Source: Babylonia areolata (Eukaryota > Mollusca > Gastropoda > Neogastropoda > Buccinidae). Taken from it: a stretch of 64,000 bases of DNA. Below are positions 11,962-24,330 of this stretch, piece after piece; position 1 is the first letter of the stretch; the number at the start of each line of letters is the position of its first letter. The notes under the pieces are model-generated. The model made no database searches, was not told the origin of the DNA, and saw only the letters and a list, made by a program, of their open reading frames with translations. The stretch covers positions 50,844,933 to 50,908,932 of the forward strand of contig NC_134898.1 of the NCBI RefSeq assembly GCF_041734735.1, given 5' to 3'. A program made the translations under genes and the position numbers.

Positions 11962-12992
11962 ATTTTTGACTCACTTGTGTAAACAAAGTCAGTTTATGTT
12001 TTTTACCAGATACTCGGTTGTGTGTGTGGGTCCATGGTAAACTTAACATTTTCTCTGGAAATACTTTGTCTGCCAATACCAAATTTGGCTTAAACATAGT
12101 TTGAACAAAAATCTTCACAGTCATACCAATAACAGGTTGTAAGTCTTCCAATTAAGCTGTATTTCCGAATCATTAACGGTTTATTTCGTTGAGATTCGTT
12201 CCGAAATCCGAACATTCTGAAAACCGCTTCCCACTCAGTTATGCCTTCTTGAAGGTGGGTTGTGTCCAATGACGACATGACTTCGTTTTTCTTGTTCACA
12301 ATTAAAAGGAAAGAACATATACAGTGACGTACACTAAATACACCGTCGACGCATTTACTGCATACGAATATTCTAATGTGGACACATGAACTAACAAGAA
12401 TGAACATAAAAGAAAAATTGAATCAACCATTTCACTCAGTTTCAGTCAGCTTAGTCTTGACTGGTCTGTGTAGATATTGTGTGTTTTTTTGTTTGTTCGC
12501 AATTAAAAAAACAACAACAAAAAACAAAAATACAAATTGTGGACAGAACACGCGCGTACAGTCGCACAGACTACATTATCAGTCAACGTGTTTACTCCAT
12601 ATGAATATTTTAAAATGGATACTCAATGAACCAGAACGAATGTAAAAGAGAAAATGAATCATACTTTCCCCGGCGAGTGTTCTAAATTTGTCGTACGTCT
12701 ATCTAGATCCAGAAAAAAAGGGCTAAATATTACAGTGTGATTGAGGCCATGGCAACGTCTCCTTTCCTGCGGAATTTAAATAATTCTTAAATGCTCGAGA
12801 TATACCAAAATAACATGATTTAAACAGCGCTAACACTTCGAATACCGCAGTCGATTTATCACGCTTAAAAAAGCAAACTTAAAATTAATGTTAATTTTGA
12901 ACGTCATTAACAGACCCACAATAGTGCAGTAATAAAGACGTTTTCTTCCCACCCGAACATGCTGGGTTCGAATCTGCTCTCAGGCCTTTTAC

Positions 12993-13026
<34 letters not shown>

Positions 13027-13172
13027 AAATAAATAAATAAATAACCCGAAGCTTTATGACAAGCATAGAACACATTTTAAAGATTAGATTAATTTATTTA
13101 TCAATTTTATTTTATTTTATTTATTTTAAGTTCATCACAAGTGAGTCTTGAAGGCCTTGCCTCTCTTGCTGT
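11962..13172 (+). mobile_element. Hairpin-ended non-autonomous element, copy H2
   Basis: Begins 'tttgactcacttgtgtaaac' (hairpin imperfect here), then '...actcggttgtgtgtgtg...ggtaaactt' as in H1, and ends 'cacaagtgagtcttgaaggccttgcctctcttg' at about 13136-13170. The middle holds a shorter and partly different body, a tRNA-like 'gctgggttcgaatc' (12960-12975) and (AC)n/(AAAT)n runs. It is a diverged or internally rearranged sister of H1. Confidence 0.72.
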
Positions 13173-14214
13173 TTTATATTGTACACAAACCGCGCAAATT
13201 ATTCATGCCAGCTGTAACGGTTGAACAACACTTGAACTTTAGTTGAAAGCTTTCTGTTAATAATGTTGTGGGGCAAAGTGCATGGGGAATTGACCACAAT
13301 TCAAACTCCATACAGCTAACATTGACAAGAAAAGCTTCAGTTTAAGCAATACCATCAAAGACCCATTACCCATTTGACACCACTTGTGCGAGTGTGGTTT
13401 TATTCCATTCCTCCTATCCCACAAAAGATAGACTACCCCATAAATCACCACCATCATTACTGTAACCAACCATCTGTAGCCTCCCTTTCAACACCCACCC
13501 CCACCCCCATCTGCCCTTCCCCCCAGTTCAGGGCAGAGACCTGTCGCTGGTGATCACAGATCATTGACAACTACTGGTTCAGAGGCTCCCAACAGAGAAA
13601 CGTATTCATACAAGCACGAGTAAAAGCCATCTGGAACAATAGCCACCCGGCCCTCTACTGCTAAGCCTCTTCTCAACAGAGTGCGAACAAGACTATAGAC
13701 GGACGACAGCTGATATAGAGGTGTTTCAACACAATAATGGCACCTTTCGCTCTTGACCGATACTCTGTATGTGTGTGTGTGTGTGTGTAAGTGACGGAGG
13801 TTGGTGGGTGGAGGGGCGGGGGTGTAGGGGAGAAAGTAGTATGAATTATAGGGGTGTCAGGCCAATCTCATTTGCCGCCAACTCCACAGCAACGTCGACA
13901 ACACTACCAACAACAACACCTACAACAACAACAACAACAACAACCAAATAGACACATTATCAAAATCAAATAACAAACCATACAAAATAACCATCAACAA
14001 CCCCCTCCAATAAGCAATCCAAAAACAATCCACAAAACCCAGCTCTTACCGCAACACACACTGTGATATCACAACACAATACACAAACACACCACTCACA
14101 CACTCATCACGACCCAACAAACCACCCCCCGAATCACACCACTACAACCCCCTAAATCAACAACTGCAACCCCGCAAGAACCAACCACAATAACCCAATA
14201 ACCCCCCTTCCACC
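13173..14214. other. Unassigned stretch; C/A-rich low complexity in its right half
   Basis: A (GT)n run lies at 13768-13788, and a long purine-poor CAA/CCA/ACA-rich tract at about 13880-14215. No gene recognised. Confidence 0.55.
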
Positions 14215-14310
14215 CACATGTTAAAGTTTACCACACACACACACACACACACACACAACCGAACACCGGGTTATAACATACTCACTTTTGTACAAGTGAG
14301 TCAAAGACTT
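14215..14310 (-). mobile_element. 5'-end fragment of the hairpin-ended element, copy H3
   Basis: In reverse orientation this shows the element's first about 95 bp: hairpin (actcac...caagtgagtc at 14279-14301), 'aacccggtgttcggttg', (GT)n and 'ggtaaactttaac'. The rest of the element is absent. Confidence 0.75.
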
Positions 14311-14639
14311 GACCTTAACAGCGAAACTTGACTGGTCATAAAATAAAAATGATATATGGCTTTTATGAGTCTTATTTTGAATTAAAGTACATAATTAATG
14401 TATGCAAATGAAGGCGAGCACAAATGATGTTCATTACTTTTTTTTTGTTTAGCAATATACAGTAACAAATCAAAGTGTGCATGGATGGTTATCAAGGAAC
14501 ATTTGAGGCTGTCAGCATAAGTTCTGATTCTGCACTGTTTTGTATATTGTTTTGTATTGTACACGACCACTTTTGAGTTTTAAAGTTGTTAAATACTTTG
14601 TATGACTGGAGAGGCGCTGCAAGACGTGACAGATGTATT

Positions 14640-14745
14640 ACTTTTCGTAATGACATATTTCTTTGTGTAAAATTCGGGCTGCTCTCCTTGGAGAGAGTGC
14701 ATTGTAGCCACAGTGAAGTGCCACCCTTTTTATTTCTGTTTCTTT
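14640..14745 (-). mobile_element. SINE family C, 3'-tail fragment
   Basis: Contains 'atttctttgtgtaaaattcgggctgctctccttggagagagtgc', the reverse of the tail seen at 32540-32615. Only the tail half is present. Confidence 0.6.
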
Positions 14746-14754
14746 TCTTTTAGC

Positions 14755-14870
14755 AGTGAAGGAGGAGTAGAAATTTTGTCAAATGTCCCATCACACATTC
14801 TATAGTGATTGAAGACATTTGAGCTAGTAGGTTGACCAGGGTGAGAAAGAATTTGCATCAGTTATTCTAG
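14755..14870. repeat. Dispersed repeat shared with 55440-55560
   Basis: 'aggaggagtagaaattttgtcaaatgtcccatcacac...gtgattgaagacattt' matches 55446-55502 with several differences. Class unknown. Confidence 0.55.
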
Positions 14871-14877
14871 TTTTGTG

Positions 14878-15335
14878 TTGTATTACTGTTTGTCGCAACA
14901 GATTTCTCTGTGTGAAATTCGGGCTGGTCTCCGCAGGGAAAGCGTGTCACTTAAGTACACTGACACCCTTATATATTTTTTTCTGTTGTTTTACTATCAA
15001 AGTGGATTTTTGTACAGACATTTGCCAGGGACCACCCTAGTTTGTGTTGCCTTATTGGGTCCTTTTACGTGTGCTTAGTGCATGCTGCACACAGGACCTC
15101 AGTATACCATTTCATCCAAAAGACCAGCACCCAGACCACCAATCAGTGATAGGAAACTCTAGGGAGAGCTGGACAGTACAAGGTCTTCAGAGAAGCCCCC
15201 CTCAGTCAAGTGTTTCGGCCCTTAACTCATTACAAATCCTCAGAAATCCTGGTCTGTATATGGGATTTCAACCTGAGAACACTAACTCACTTTCTAGCAC
15301 AGTACATTGTGACTAGGCCAGCACTCCATTGGTGA
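14878..15335 (-). mobile_element. SINE family C, near-complete copy
   Basis: Reading the minus strand, an eroded head (about 15300-15330) leads into a body that includes the reverse of 'cacgtaaaaggaccc' and 'gctgcacacaggacctc' (core shared with family B), and then the tail 'cccgaatttcacacagagaaatctgttgcgac' (complement at 14893-14935). The copy is diverged and lies beside another tail fragment at 14640. Confidence 0.65.
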
Positions 15336-15398
15336 TGGTAGTTTGCATGTGGAGATTGGGATACAAGGCAGCCTGGGCAGATGTGAACGGTCAGTGCA

Positions 15399-15458
15399 CA
15401 CACATACACACACACACACACACGTGTGCGCATGCGCACACACATACACAGAAGAAAA
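15399..15458. repeat. (AC)n microsatellite
   Basis: Interrupted (CA)n with CG steps. Confidence 0.9.
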
Positions 15459-15553
15459 AAAGAAGAAAAGCAGTTTGTTTACACTTCAAGAAAGTGCCGC
15501 AAACGTGTATGTGAAGTTCATAATGTTCTGCAGTTTTACCCTCACTACTCCAA

Positions 15554-15800
15554 ATGAAGACAGATCATCTGACTAGTTTACAGGTTAAAACTAACAAAAG
15601 CAAAAACGCCACATGCTACTGTGGAGGACTTCTTTCAAATACATATATACTCTTTGAATGTGAGGCCTTCAAACCCTTTTTACCTACATTTTTGTTTGAA
15701 GATGTTGATAATTTTGTAGTGCTGTTAAAAATTTCTCACAGTTTGCTTCACAGTCCATTTGGACATTATTTGATTGGGTTTACAGTTAACTTCGTGCTTG
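15554..15800 (+). pseudogene. Possible LINE ORF C-terminal remnant
   Basis: The frame from 15554 encodes a Cys/His-like stretch, CYCGGLLSNTYILFECEAF, followed by a Leu-rich segment ending near SLLHSPFGHYLIGF. Many LINE ORF2 C-termini have a C-x-CG...T..H.L..C pattern followed by such a Leu-rich end. The His is replaced and no upstream RT is seen. It could be chance, but the composition is more protein-like than its surroundings. Confidence 0.4.
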
Positions 15801-15889
15801 GTGCTCACTTGTTTGTATACATGTATATATTCTTTTTTCCCTCATCTAAAATCACGTGCACTATGTGGATAGACAAACAGAAGCGCATG

Positions 15890-15945
15890 CGCGCGCGCAC
15901 ACACACAAACACACACAAACACACACGCGCGCACACACACACACT
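15890..15945. repeat. (AC)n / (GC)n microsatellite
   Basis: Alternating CG then CA runs, a possible Z-DNA former. Confidence 0.85.
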
Positions 15946-16217
15946 CACTCAAAAATGCAGTTGTTTCTCCTTAAAATGTAATATTACCTGAATGTTGTTT
16001 CATTTGTTTTTTTTATATGATAATTGATAATGTTTATGTGCATGGTGATCAGGGAAGGGTGTGTCAGTCACTCTTCGTTTTTCTCCTTGATGTTTGTTGA
16101 CGAGCATTTAAATGAGCCAAATGAAAAATTTCTGTTTTAATTGCTTGAAGCAGACAATGAAGTGTTTTGAAGTTAACTGAATTGAAGTATGTTCTTTCTG
16201 GGCACAAACACTTCCAT

Positions 16218-16380
16218 CACACACACACACACACACACACACACTGAATAAAATGACAGAAAAGAAGCTCTTTTATAAGCAATTTGTGCGTACAAATTTT
16301 AAATCATAAGTTTACAAAAGCAATTAACATTTACACACACACACTAAAGCTGTTGACTAAAAAAAAAAAAAAAAAAAAAA
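16218..16380. repeat. (AC)n run and poly(A) run
   Basis: (AC)n at 16218-16244 and A(22) at 16359-16380. Confidence 0.9.
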
Positions 16381-16498
16381 GACAACACCTCTTACCTATG
16401 ACTGCAAAAGCAAGAAAAATCATTCAAAATCTTACACAACATGACTGCCCACTGCAAAAAGTTGAAAAACATGAGAGTAAAGTGATGTGCATTTTAGA

Positions 16499-16873
16499 TT
16501 AAAATTTGTTTCCCCCACATATGACGGCCTCTCCAGTACACCTTTCACCAATATCCATGATTTTCACCTCAAGATAAAACTGAGTTGTGGCCACAACAGG
16601 GCGTGGATGTTCACTTTCATCAGTCACACAGAGGAATGGAGGGGAAGAAATGAGGATACTGCTCACATTTCCACAATCATAATACAGCAAACAATACTGG
16701 TGACAACAGGAAAAGCAAAATGGTAACATATCTTGAGAGAATAACACAATATCAATCCATAACCCACAGCTCTGAATCTTGCACACTGTGGAAGGTAAGA
16801 GACAAATCTCCAGTCTTGTGGTCCTGAAAACAGTGTGAAGAGCTGAACAGGAACAACAGGATTCACACTTCAA
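16499..16873 (-). pseudogene. Coding-like fragment, weak SPRY-like resemblance
   Basis: The minus frame ends with HPRPVVATTQFYLEVKIMDI, which looks like the first strands of a SPRY domain (F-Y-x-E-V-x-I-x-D-x-G), followed by GERCTGEAVICGGNKF and a stop. A donor-like 'ATTG|GTGAAAG' lies right after MDI. The upstream part is Cys-rich and not recognisable. It could be a lone exon of another gene, a decayed copy, or chance. No flanking exons were found. Confidence 0.25.
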
Positions 16874-16879
16874 CTGGTC

Positions 16880-17638
16880 CTGAGTGTATGCAACCCAAGC
16901 ATCTAGAAGTCTTGATGGCCAAATACCTCAATGATCACTGTATTAAGATATGCATATATTTACTGTACAAACATACACACATACATATATTCAAACTGAT
17001 TGACAGACACTACATCAATGATCATTATATTAAGATATGCATACAGTGATTATACATTCAAACATACATACATACAGATATATTGATAGATATATTCATA
17101 CACACACATACACATAAATGTGTCTGTTTCTCACTTTTACGAAGGGAAATAACACATGAAGAAATGTATGTGATTGTGTGTATATGTCAACTATGGACAT
17201 AGTCATAACAAACAGCAACAAAAATGATACAAATAAATCTTTAAAAAGTAAATGAAAGGAAAATCATGAATAAAAGACATTTTCTCATTTTGATTTTATG
17301 ACAACGATGCGAGCCTCTTTCAATTCTACACTGACAAAAATATGCACTGTTTTACCAATGACTTCTTTCTAAGTTGACTCAAGATATGCATCATTCTCAA
17401 TAAATATTCAGCAAAAAAAAAAGGGACAAAAAAACATGAGGGCATTTGGCAAAGACTAAGCGCATTCAAGACCAAAGAATGAAAACAAAAATTACCAGAG
17501 ATAAATATGCACGCATCACAGGACATGCAATGAGACAGACTCGCTCTGGAGAGAGAGAGTCACTGACTTGTGCAATGACAACAAATACTGTGGTCAATAC
17601 TCTGTTTGATTCCACCCTTGTCAATATTGTGGACCAAC
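16880..17638. other. A/T-rich unassigned stretch
   Basis: Includes a two-copy repeat of 'catcaatgatcattatattaagatatgcata' (16928 and 17010) and (ATAC)n-like runs. No gene. Confidence 0.5.
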
Positions 17639-18105
17639 AGATTCAGCTCGACACAAAACAGGAACGATCACATGAACACATTTAGCTTGGCACAAAACAG
17701 GAACGATCACATTAACACATTCAGCTTGACACAAAACAGGAACGATCACATTAACACATTTAGCTTGGCACAAAACAGGAACGATCACATTAACACATTC
17801 AGCTTGACACAAAACAGGAACGATCACATTTAGCTTGGCACAAAACAGGAACGATCACATTAACACATTCAGCTTGACACAAAACAGGAACGATCACATG
17901 AACACATTTAGCTCGACACAAAACAGGAACGATCACATGAACACATTTAGCTTGGCACAAAACAGGAACGATCACATTAACACATTTAGCTTGGCACAAA
18001 ACAGGAACAATCACATGAACACATTTAGCTTGGCACAAAACAGGAACGATCACATGAACAATCACATGAACACATTTAGCTTGGCACAAAACAGGAACGA
18101 TCACA
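17639..18105. repeat. 39-bp minisatellite, about 12 units
   Basis: The unit is 'gaacgatcacattaacacat' followed by 'tcagcttgacacaaaacag'. Variation is mainly at cattaac/catgaac and tcagcttgac/ttagcttggc. Since 39 is divisible by three, both strands stay open through the array, which explains the repetitive open frames. Confidence 0.95.
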
Positions 18106-18185
18106 ACAGCGTGCAAACTGATCCATATTCAATACAACCACAGTTCAGTTTTTCAAGGAAACATCACTGCATTTAGACTAATCCA

Positions 18186-18250
<65 letters not shown>
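18186..18250. repeat. (GT)n and (AT)n microsatellite
   Basis: (GT)n at 18186-18212 passes into (AT)n at 18218-18250. Confidence 0.95.
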
Positions 18251-18251
<1 letters not shown>

Positions 18252-18385
18252 CTGCACCACATCTGCTGAGCAGATGCCTGACCAGCAGCATAACCCACAG
18301 CCACACATGCTGTTAACAAAGAAAACAAAGAAGAAAAGCAGATTCCTGACTCCATAAACCCAGCACACTGGTCAGGCCTTCAGAG
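18251..18385 (-). mobile_element. SINE family B, 3'-tail fragment
   Basis: Contains 'gcaccacatctgctgagcagatgcctgaccagcagcataaccca', the reverse of the family B tail, and ends with 'ctggtcaggcctt' at 18370. An unrelated segment interrupts it. Confidence 0.65.
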
Positions 18386-18552
18386 AATAACCTAGTTTAA
18401 TAATAATCCAAATAATCAGAATAATAATCCTAAAAATTCATTTTGAAAAAAAAAATCAGGTTGAATACTGTATTTTGTGGGGTTTTTTTTTCCCCCCAAA
18501 ACAGTTCTTATCATTTTAGCATATGATTCATACTGATCAAATGCATGTTCCC

Positions 18553-18945
18553 AAGGTTACCTTAAACCATGTTATACTGCAGTGAAATTAGAATCCAACT
18601 GAACAAGTCAATGAAAGTGCATTTCTATGGAAAATGCCACATAATGTACCAACCTATCTTAAACCATGTTATACTGCAGTGAAATTAGAATCTTACAAAA
18701 CAAGTCAATGAAAGTGCATTTCTGTGGAAAATGCCACATAATGTACCAACCTACCTTAAACCATGTTATACTGCAGTGAAATTAGAATCTTACAAAACAA
18801 GTCAATGAAAGTGCATTTCTGTGGAAAATGCCACATAATGTACCAACCTACCTTAAACCATGTTATACTGCAGTGAAATTAGAATCTTACTAAACAAGTC
18901 AGTGAAAGTGCATTTCTGTGGAAAATGCCACAAAATGTATCAACT
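18553..18945. repeat. 97-bp minisatellite, four units
   Basis: 'cttaaaccatgttatactgcagtg' starts at 18561, 18658 and 18755, exactly 97 bp apart, and once more near 18852. Units are over 95% alike. Confidence 0.95.
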
Positions 18946-20714
18946 ATGAAGTGTACAACATGAAAACTAAAATAAGAAATTGCATGTAAACTAACAGTGT
19001 GTGTTGTTTGTGTGTGTGTGTGTGTGTGTGTGTGAATACCTTTAGGGGGGGGGGGGGGGAAGAAGAAGTCTACAATGGTAAAAACATGGTCAAAATTCCC
19101 AAACAAGGTGAAAGTCCTGGGCAGTATCCACCTTGGTTCTTGGAACAATCCACACACATCAGGGGAGTGTATCCCCAACACTTCACCAGAGTTCATTTCA
19201 TGCCGATCAGCATGAAAATCCAACAGGTCACCCACCATACGCTAAAGTTCTGTGAAGTTTACCACAGTATTTTGGTCCTTCAATCTGTCAAACAATTCAT
19301 GATTATCATCATTCTGGCTAACTGCCCAGCTTACCACACAGGTCTACATCAGAGCTGAAAACATTTGTTGTTATCGATCCTGCAGAACCTGGGGGGGGGG
19401 GGGGGGGGGTGGGGATGAAAAGAAATTAGGGGCAAGTCCAGTCACATTTCATGCATTTAATCCCAGGACATACCACTAACGTCGATCATTCCATCAATTT
19501 TTTTTTTTTTTTTTTTTTTACCAGCTCCAACACTAAATGGCAACCACTTGAAACCACAAACATTATAAAGGAAAGACCAGCTGAACCCAGTGCCTAGTCA
19601 CTGTGCCCCTACACCTCAGGACCACGGGACAATCTATCCAGAGAACAGGTAACATCAACTCCTCCACTGATACATCGCAGCAATAAACGACAACCAAATG
19701 AAACCATTTAGAACAAAAGACCAGCCATCACGAAAAAGTAATTCCCCAGAATCCAGAAAGGTTGGGCCCACAGGAACATTCCATTCTGAAGAATGATAAC
19801 ATCACCCCTGTAATCATGCATCAGGCACAGAAACATCACAGGTACTCTCCTTCAAGATTCAACATGTTTTGCAACTAAACTATTCAATCATAGCAAAAGC
19901 ATACAGTCTGATGTTGATCCTAACATTAGTGGCAAACAATCAGAATCAAACTTAACAAGTATAAACTGATGGTGGAGATACAACAGTTAGTGAAACGGAT
20001 CTTCGTGTGTCCTCAACAAAATCATGAAGTTCATCATCTGACAGACTATATAATAAACTAAACTGGAATGAATCAATGTTCTGAAATCTTTAATTGTAGA
20101 AACTGTATGACGAGATGTAATCACAAGCGATTTCACTTTCAAAAATGATCTTTTCACAACAGAAAATATTTGAACTGTTTCAGCATGCAACATTAACAGA
20201 ATACACAACACAAAACAGAATATCCAATAAACCAAACATGAAAGGAAAAAGTATAAATATGATTCTGCATGTTGCCTCGTCCATAAAATACAAAGACCAT
20301 CACCAACATAAAAAAGACTTGGAAATATAGCCATCTTTTTTTTTTTTTCTTTTGAACATCTATTTGACCATTGAAATCAAAACCAAGACTAGTTTCAACT
20401 TAATGCTCAGAACATCAACAAAAGTCAAAAAGAGTAGCGTTGGGAATTTCAACAAAAGTTAAAGTAGTAGTGCTGAGAACTTCAACAAAAGTCAAAAAAG
20501 CACTTCTACAAACATCAAAAGAGCAAGGTGCTGAAAATTTTCAACAACAAAAAGTCGAAACAAACCTAACACTGAGAACATGGAATCTTAACAACATTCC
20601 ATAACAACATTCTCACACCAAAAAAAACACCCAAACAAACAAATTGCTCTAATGTAAAGATATCTCTTCAAAACCTCAGCAAAACCAAAAATGAGAAAAA
20701 CATGAGTGGCAAAA
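18946..20714. other. Unassigned A/T-rich stretch
   Basis: Holds (GT)n at 19009-19034, G-runs at 19047 and 19391-19410, and T-runs at 19498-19519 and 20335-20350. Short repeats of 'aacatcaacaaaagtcaaaaa' type lie at 20410-20560. It could include 3' UTR or downstream flank of the RNF213-like gene, but no poly(A) site can be assigned. Confidence 0.45.
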
Positions 20715-21030
20715 TACACAGAGTTGAGTGTTTGTAGGAACAATCAGGAAATCTGGTAGGAAGATTTTGAATCTGGTAGGAACACATGGACTCCAAACCA
20801 CATCAGCAAACGTACATTTTATCTACAAGGCATACAAACACTTGGGCCTACCTGCAACACAGTGTAATTGCTACCGGCGGCTGTTCATAATCGTTTTCCA
20901 CTGTCCAGTCACTTACGATCATGCTATGTAGTGGAAAATGAACAATTCTGAAGTTGGCGTAATGTCAAAACAAACTGCGATCAAGCGTAACAAAATACGG
21001 CGAAATCATAACAGTTGGGATCTCTGAATA
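20715..21030 (+). repeat. Dispersed repeat, copy 1 (pair with 31490-31920)
   Basis: 'tgtttgtaggaacaatcaggaaat...acattttatctacaaggcatacaaacacttgggc' and 'gcgtaacaaaatacggcgaaatcataac' both recur, in the same order, at 31490-31905. Copy 2 carries about 110 bp more in its middle. Class unknown. Confidence 0.7.
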
Positions 21031-21059
21031 CAACTAGGACTGTCAAGGTGGGAGAACAG

Positions 21060-22990
21060 CCAAGAGGAGAACAGCGACGGGCTCAGTAGAGGGATCACAG
21101 CGATGGGCACTGCGAAGGGATCACAGCGATGGGCACTGTGAAGGGATCACAGCGATGGGCACTGTGAAGGGATCACAGCGATGGGCACTGCGAAGGGATC
21201 ACGGCGATGGGCACTGCGAAGGGATCATGGTGATGGGCACTGTGAAGGGATCACAGCGATGGGCACTGCGAAGGGATCACAGCGATGGGCACTGTGAAGG
21301 GATCACAGCGATGGGCAGCGATGGGCACTGTGAAGGGATCACAGCGATGGGCAGCGATGGGCACTGTGAAGGGATCACAGCGATGGGCACTGTGAAGGGA
21401 TCACAGCGATGGGCAGCGATGGGCACTGTGAAGGGATCACAGCGATGGGCAGCGATGGGCACTGTGAAGGGATCATGGTGATGGGCACTGTGAAGGGATC
21501 ACGGCGATGGGCACTGCGAAGGGATCACAGCGATGGGCACTGCGAAGGGATCACAGCGATGGGCACTGTGAAGGGATCACAGCGATGGGCAGCGATGGGC
21601 ACTGTGAAGGGATCACAGCGATGGGCAGCGATGGGCACTGTGAAGGGATCACAGCGATGGGCACTGTGAAGGGATCATGGTGATGGGCACTGTGAAGGGA
21701 TCACAGCGATGGGCACTGTGAAGGGATCATGGTGATGGGCACAGTGAAGGGATCACGGTGATGGGCACTGTGAAGGGATCACAGCGATGGGCACTGTGAA
21801 GGGATCATGGTGATGGGCACTGTGAAGGGACAGCGATGGGCACTGTGAAGGGATCACGGTGATGGGCACTGTGAAGGGATCACAGTGATGGGCACAGTGA
21901 AGGGATCATGGTGATGGGCACAGTGAAGGGATCACGGTGATGGGCACAGTGAAGGGATCACGGTGATGGGCACTGTGAAGGGATCACAGCGATGGGCACT
22001 GTGAAGGGATCATGGTGATGGGCACTGTGAAGGGATCACAGCAATGGGCACTGTGAAGGGATCACAGCAATGGGCACTGTGAAGGGACCACAGTGATGGG
22101 CACTGTGAAGGGATCATGGTGATGGGCACTGTGAAGGGATCATGGTGATGGGCACTGTGAAGGGATCATGGTGATGGGCACTGTGAAGGGATCACGGCGA
22201 TGGGCACCGTGAAGGGATCATGGTGAAGGGATCATGGTGATGGGCACAGTGAAGGGATCACAGTGATGGGCACAGTGAAGGGATCATGGTGATGGGCACT
22301 GTGATGGGCACTGTGAAGGGATCATGGTGATGGGCACTGTGAAGGGATCACGGTGATGGGCACCGTGAAGGGATCACAGCGATGAGCACTGTGAAGGGAT
22401 CATGGTGATGGGCACTGTGAAGGGATCACGGTGATGGGCACTGTGAAGGGATCATGGTGATGGGCACTGTGAAGGGATCACGGTGATGGGCACTGTGAAG
22501 GGATCATGGCGATGGGCACTGTGAAGGGATCATGGTGATGGGCACTGTGAAGGGACCACAGTGATGGGCACTGTGAAGGGATCATGGTGATGGGCACTGT
22601 GAAGGGATCATGGTGATGGGCACTGTGAAGGGATCACGGTGATGGGCACTGTGAAGGGATCACGGTGATGGGCACTGTGAAGGGATCATGGTGATGGGCA
22701 CTGTGAAGGGATCACGGTGATGGGCACTGTGAAGGGATCATGGTGATGGGCACTGTGAAGGGACCACAGTGATGGGCACTGTGAAGGGATCATGGTGATG
22801 GGCACTATGAAGGGATCACGGTGATGGGAAGGGATCACGGTGATGGGCACTGTGAAGGGATCATGGCGATGGGCACTGTGAAGGGATCATGGTGATGGGC
22901 ACTGTGAAGGGATCATGGTGATGGGCACTGTGAAGGGATCACGGTGATGGGCACTGTGAAGGGATCACAGCGATGGGCACTGTGAAGGGA
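21060..22990. repeat. 26-bp minisatellite, about 70 units, ending at the stop codon of the RNF213-like gene
   Basis: The unit is 'aagggatcacagcgatgggcactgtg', with variants catggtg and cacggtg and some 36-bp forms. On the gene (minus) strand each unit reads ...GCTGTGATCCCTTCACAGTG.... The last coding exon ends ...GCTGCTGTGATCC, so the array shares the sequence around the stop codon and starts with no spacer. If the stop is used, the array is 3' UTR; if GTGATC is a donor, it is intronic. Confidence 0.92.
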
Positions 22991-23180
22991 TCACAGCAGC
23001 ATCTGCCTTTTGTGGGCCAGCTGGGCGCGACACAGCATCCAGGTGGCGGTGGCGTGGCGACCCTGCAGAGTGTTGGGGAAGGTCAGGAGGTCATTGACCG
23101 TCAGCAGGCCTGACCTGACCTCCACCGGCTCCGTGTGGTAGAGGGGCGTGTCCAGGTTGGTCATCAGCACATCACGCAAA
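22991..23180 (-). CDS. RNF213: RNF213-like, exon 17 of those seen (C-terminus)
   Basis: The acceptor is ccgtgcag|T. The first base completes AG|T (Ser) from the previous exon. It encodes SLRDVLMTNLDTPLYHTEPV... and ends ...CRAQLAHKRQMLL, then TGA. The pattern (LxDxL...L, then a long helix with W) fits the last helices of RNF213. The stop is immediately followed by the 26-bp array. The alternative is a donor at CT|GTGATC (exon low end 22995) with more exons further left. I prefer the stop because the chain length already matches the family. Confidence 0.8.
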
Positions 23181-24330
23181 CTGCACGGCATATCAACAGA
23201 CATGTCACACTGAACACATCACATTGACACACACGCCACACTGACACATGTGTCACACTGACACATGCATCACACTGACATGCATGTCACAAAATCATGT
23301 CACACAGTCTACATGTCACATGGACACATATCACATGAACACACGCAACATTAACACACGTCACAAAATCTTCATGTTGCCTACTCTGCTCATTATGCTG
23401 ACACAAGTCACATTGATGCACATCACACTGACACATCTTACACTGATACACAAAACATTGACACACATCACAATGACATCACGTCACACAGTCTGCAGGT
23501 CAGATCAACACAATTCATATTGACACACACCACAAAATCATGTCATGCAGTCTGCATGTCACATTGACATGCATCACATTAATACACATCACACTGACAT
23601 ACACACCACACTGATACACATTACATTGACACACATCACAATGTTACACTTAGCTCTGACATACATCACATTGACACATCATATAAGTACACAGGTTGCA
23701 TCAACATACATGTCACACTGACACAAATCACACTGACACATTTCACAATCAGCGCATCATATGGATACACATGACACATTGACATACACACAGCACACTG
23801 ACATGACACAATCAGCATATCACATTGATACACGTATTACCTTGAGACATGTCACATTGACACTTGTCATACAACGAGCATGTCAAACACCTCACATCAC
23901 TACACATGTCACACTGACATATGTCACAAAATCATCAAGTCACGCAGTCTGCACAGCACATCAACACACATCACACAATCAGCATGTCATACTCGCACAT
24001 GTCACACTGACCTCACACTGACAAAACATCACACTGACACGTCACACTATCAGCACGCCACACTGACATATCTCATACTGATACATCTCACACTGACTCA
24101 CATCAGATTGACAAACATCGCACTGACATGCACGTCCCATCAAAACACGTTACACTGACACTCATTTTGACAAACATCACATTCACACACACACACCACA
24201 TTAATAACGTCACACGATCTTCATGTCATGCAGTCTGCTTGCCACATCATCACATGTCATATTGACACACGTCACAATATCAGCATATCACAATGAAACA
24301 CACGTCACACAATCTCCACGAGACACACGT
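23181..24330. repeat. Degenerate short-period array of (TCACACTGACACACA)-like units
   Basis: Around a hundred decayed 13-15 bp units of the 'cacattgacacacatcacactgacac' type fill the intron between the last two exons, starting about 25 bp from the acceptor at 23180. A longer period is partly visible through 'aaaatcatgtcacacagtctgcatgtcac' (23288, 23545, 23930, 24215). Confidence 0.8.
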
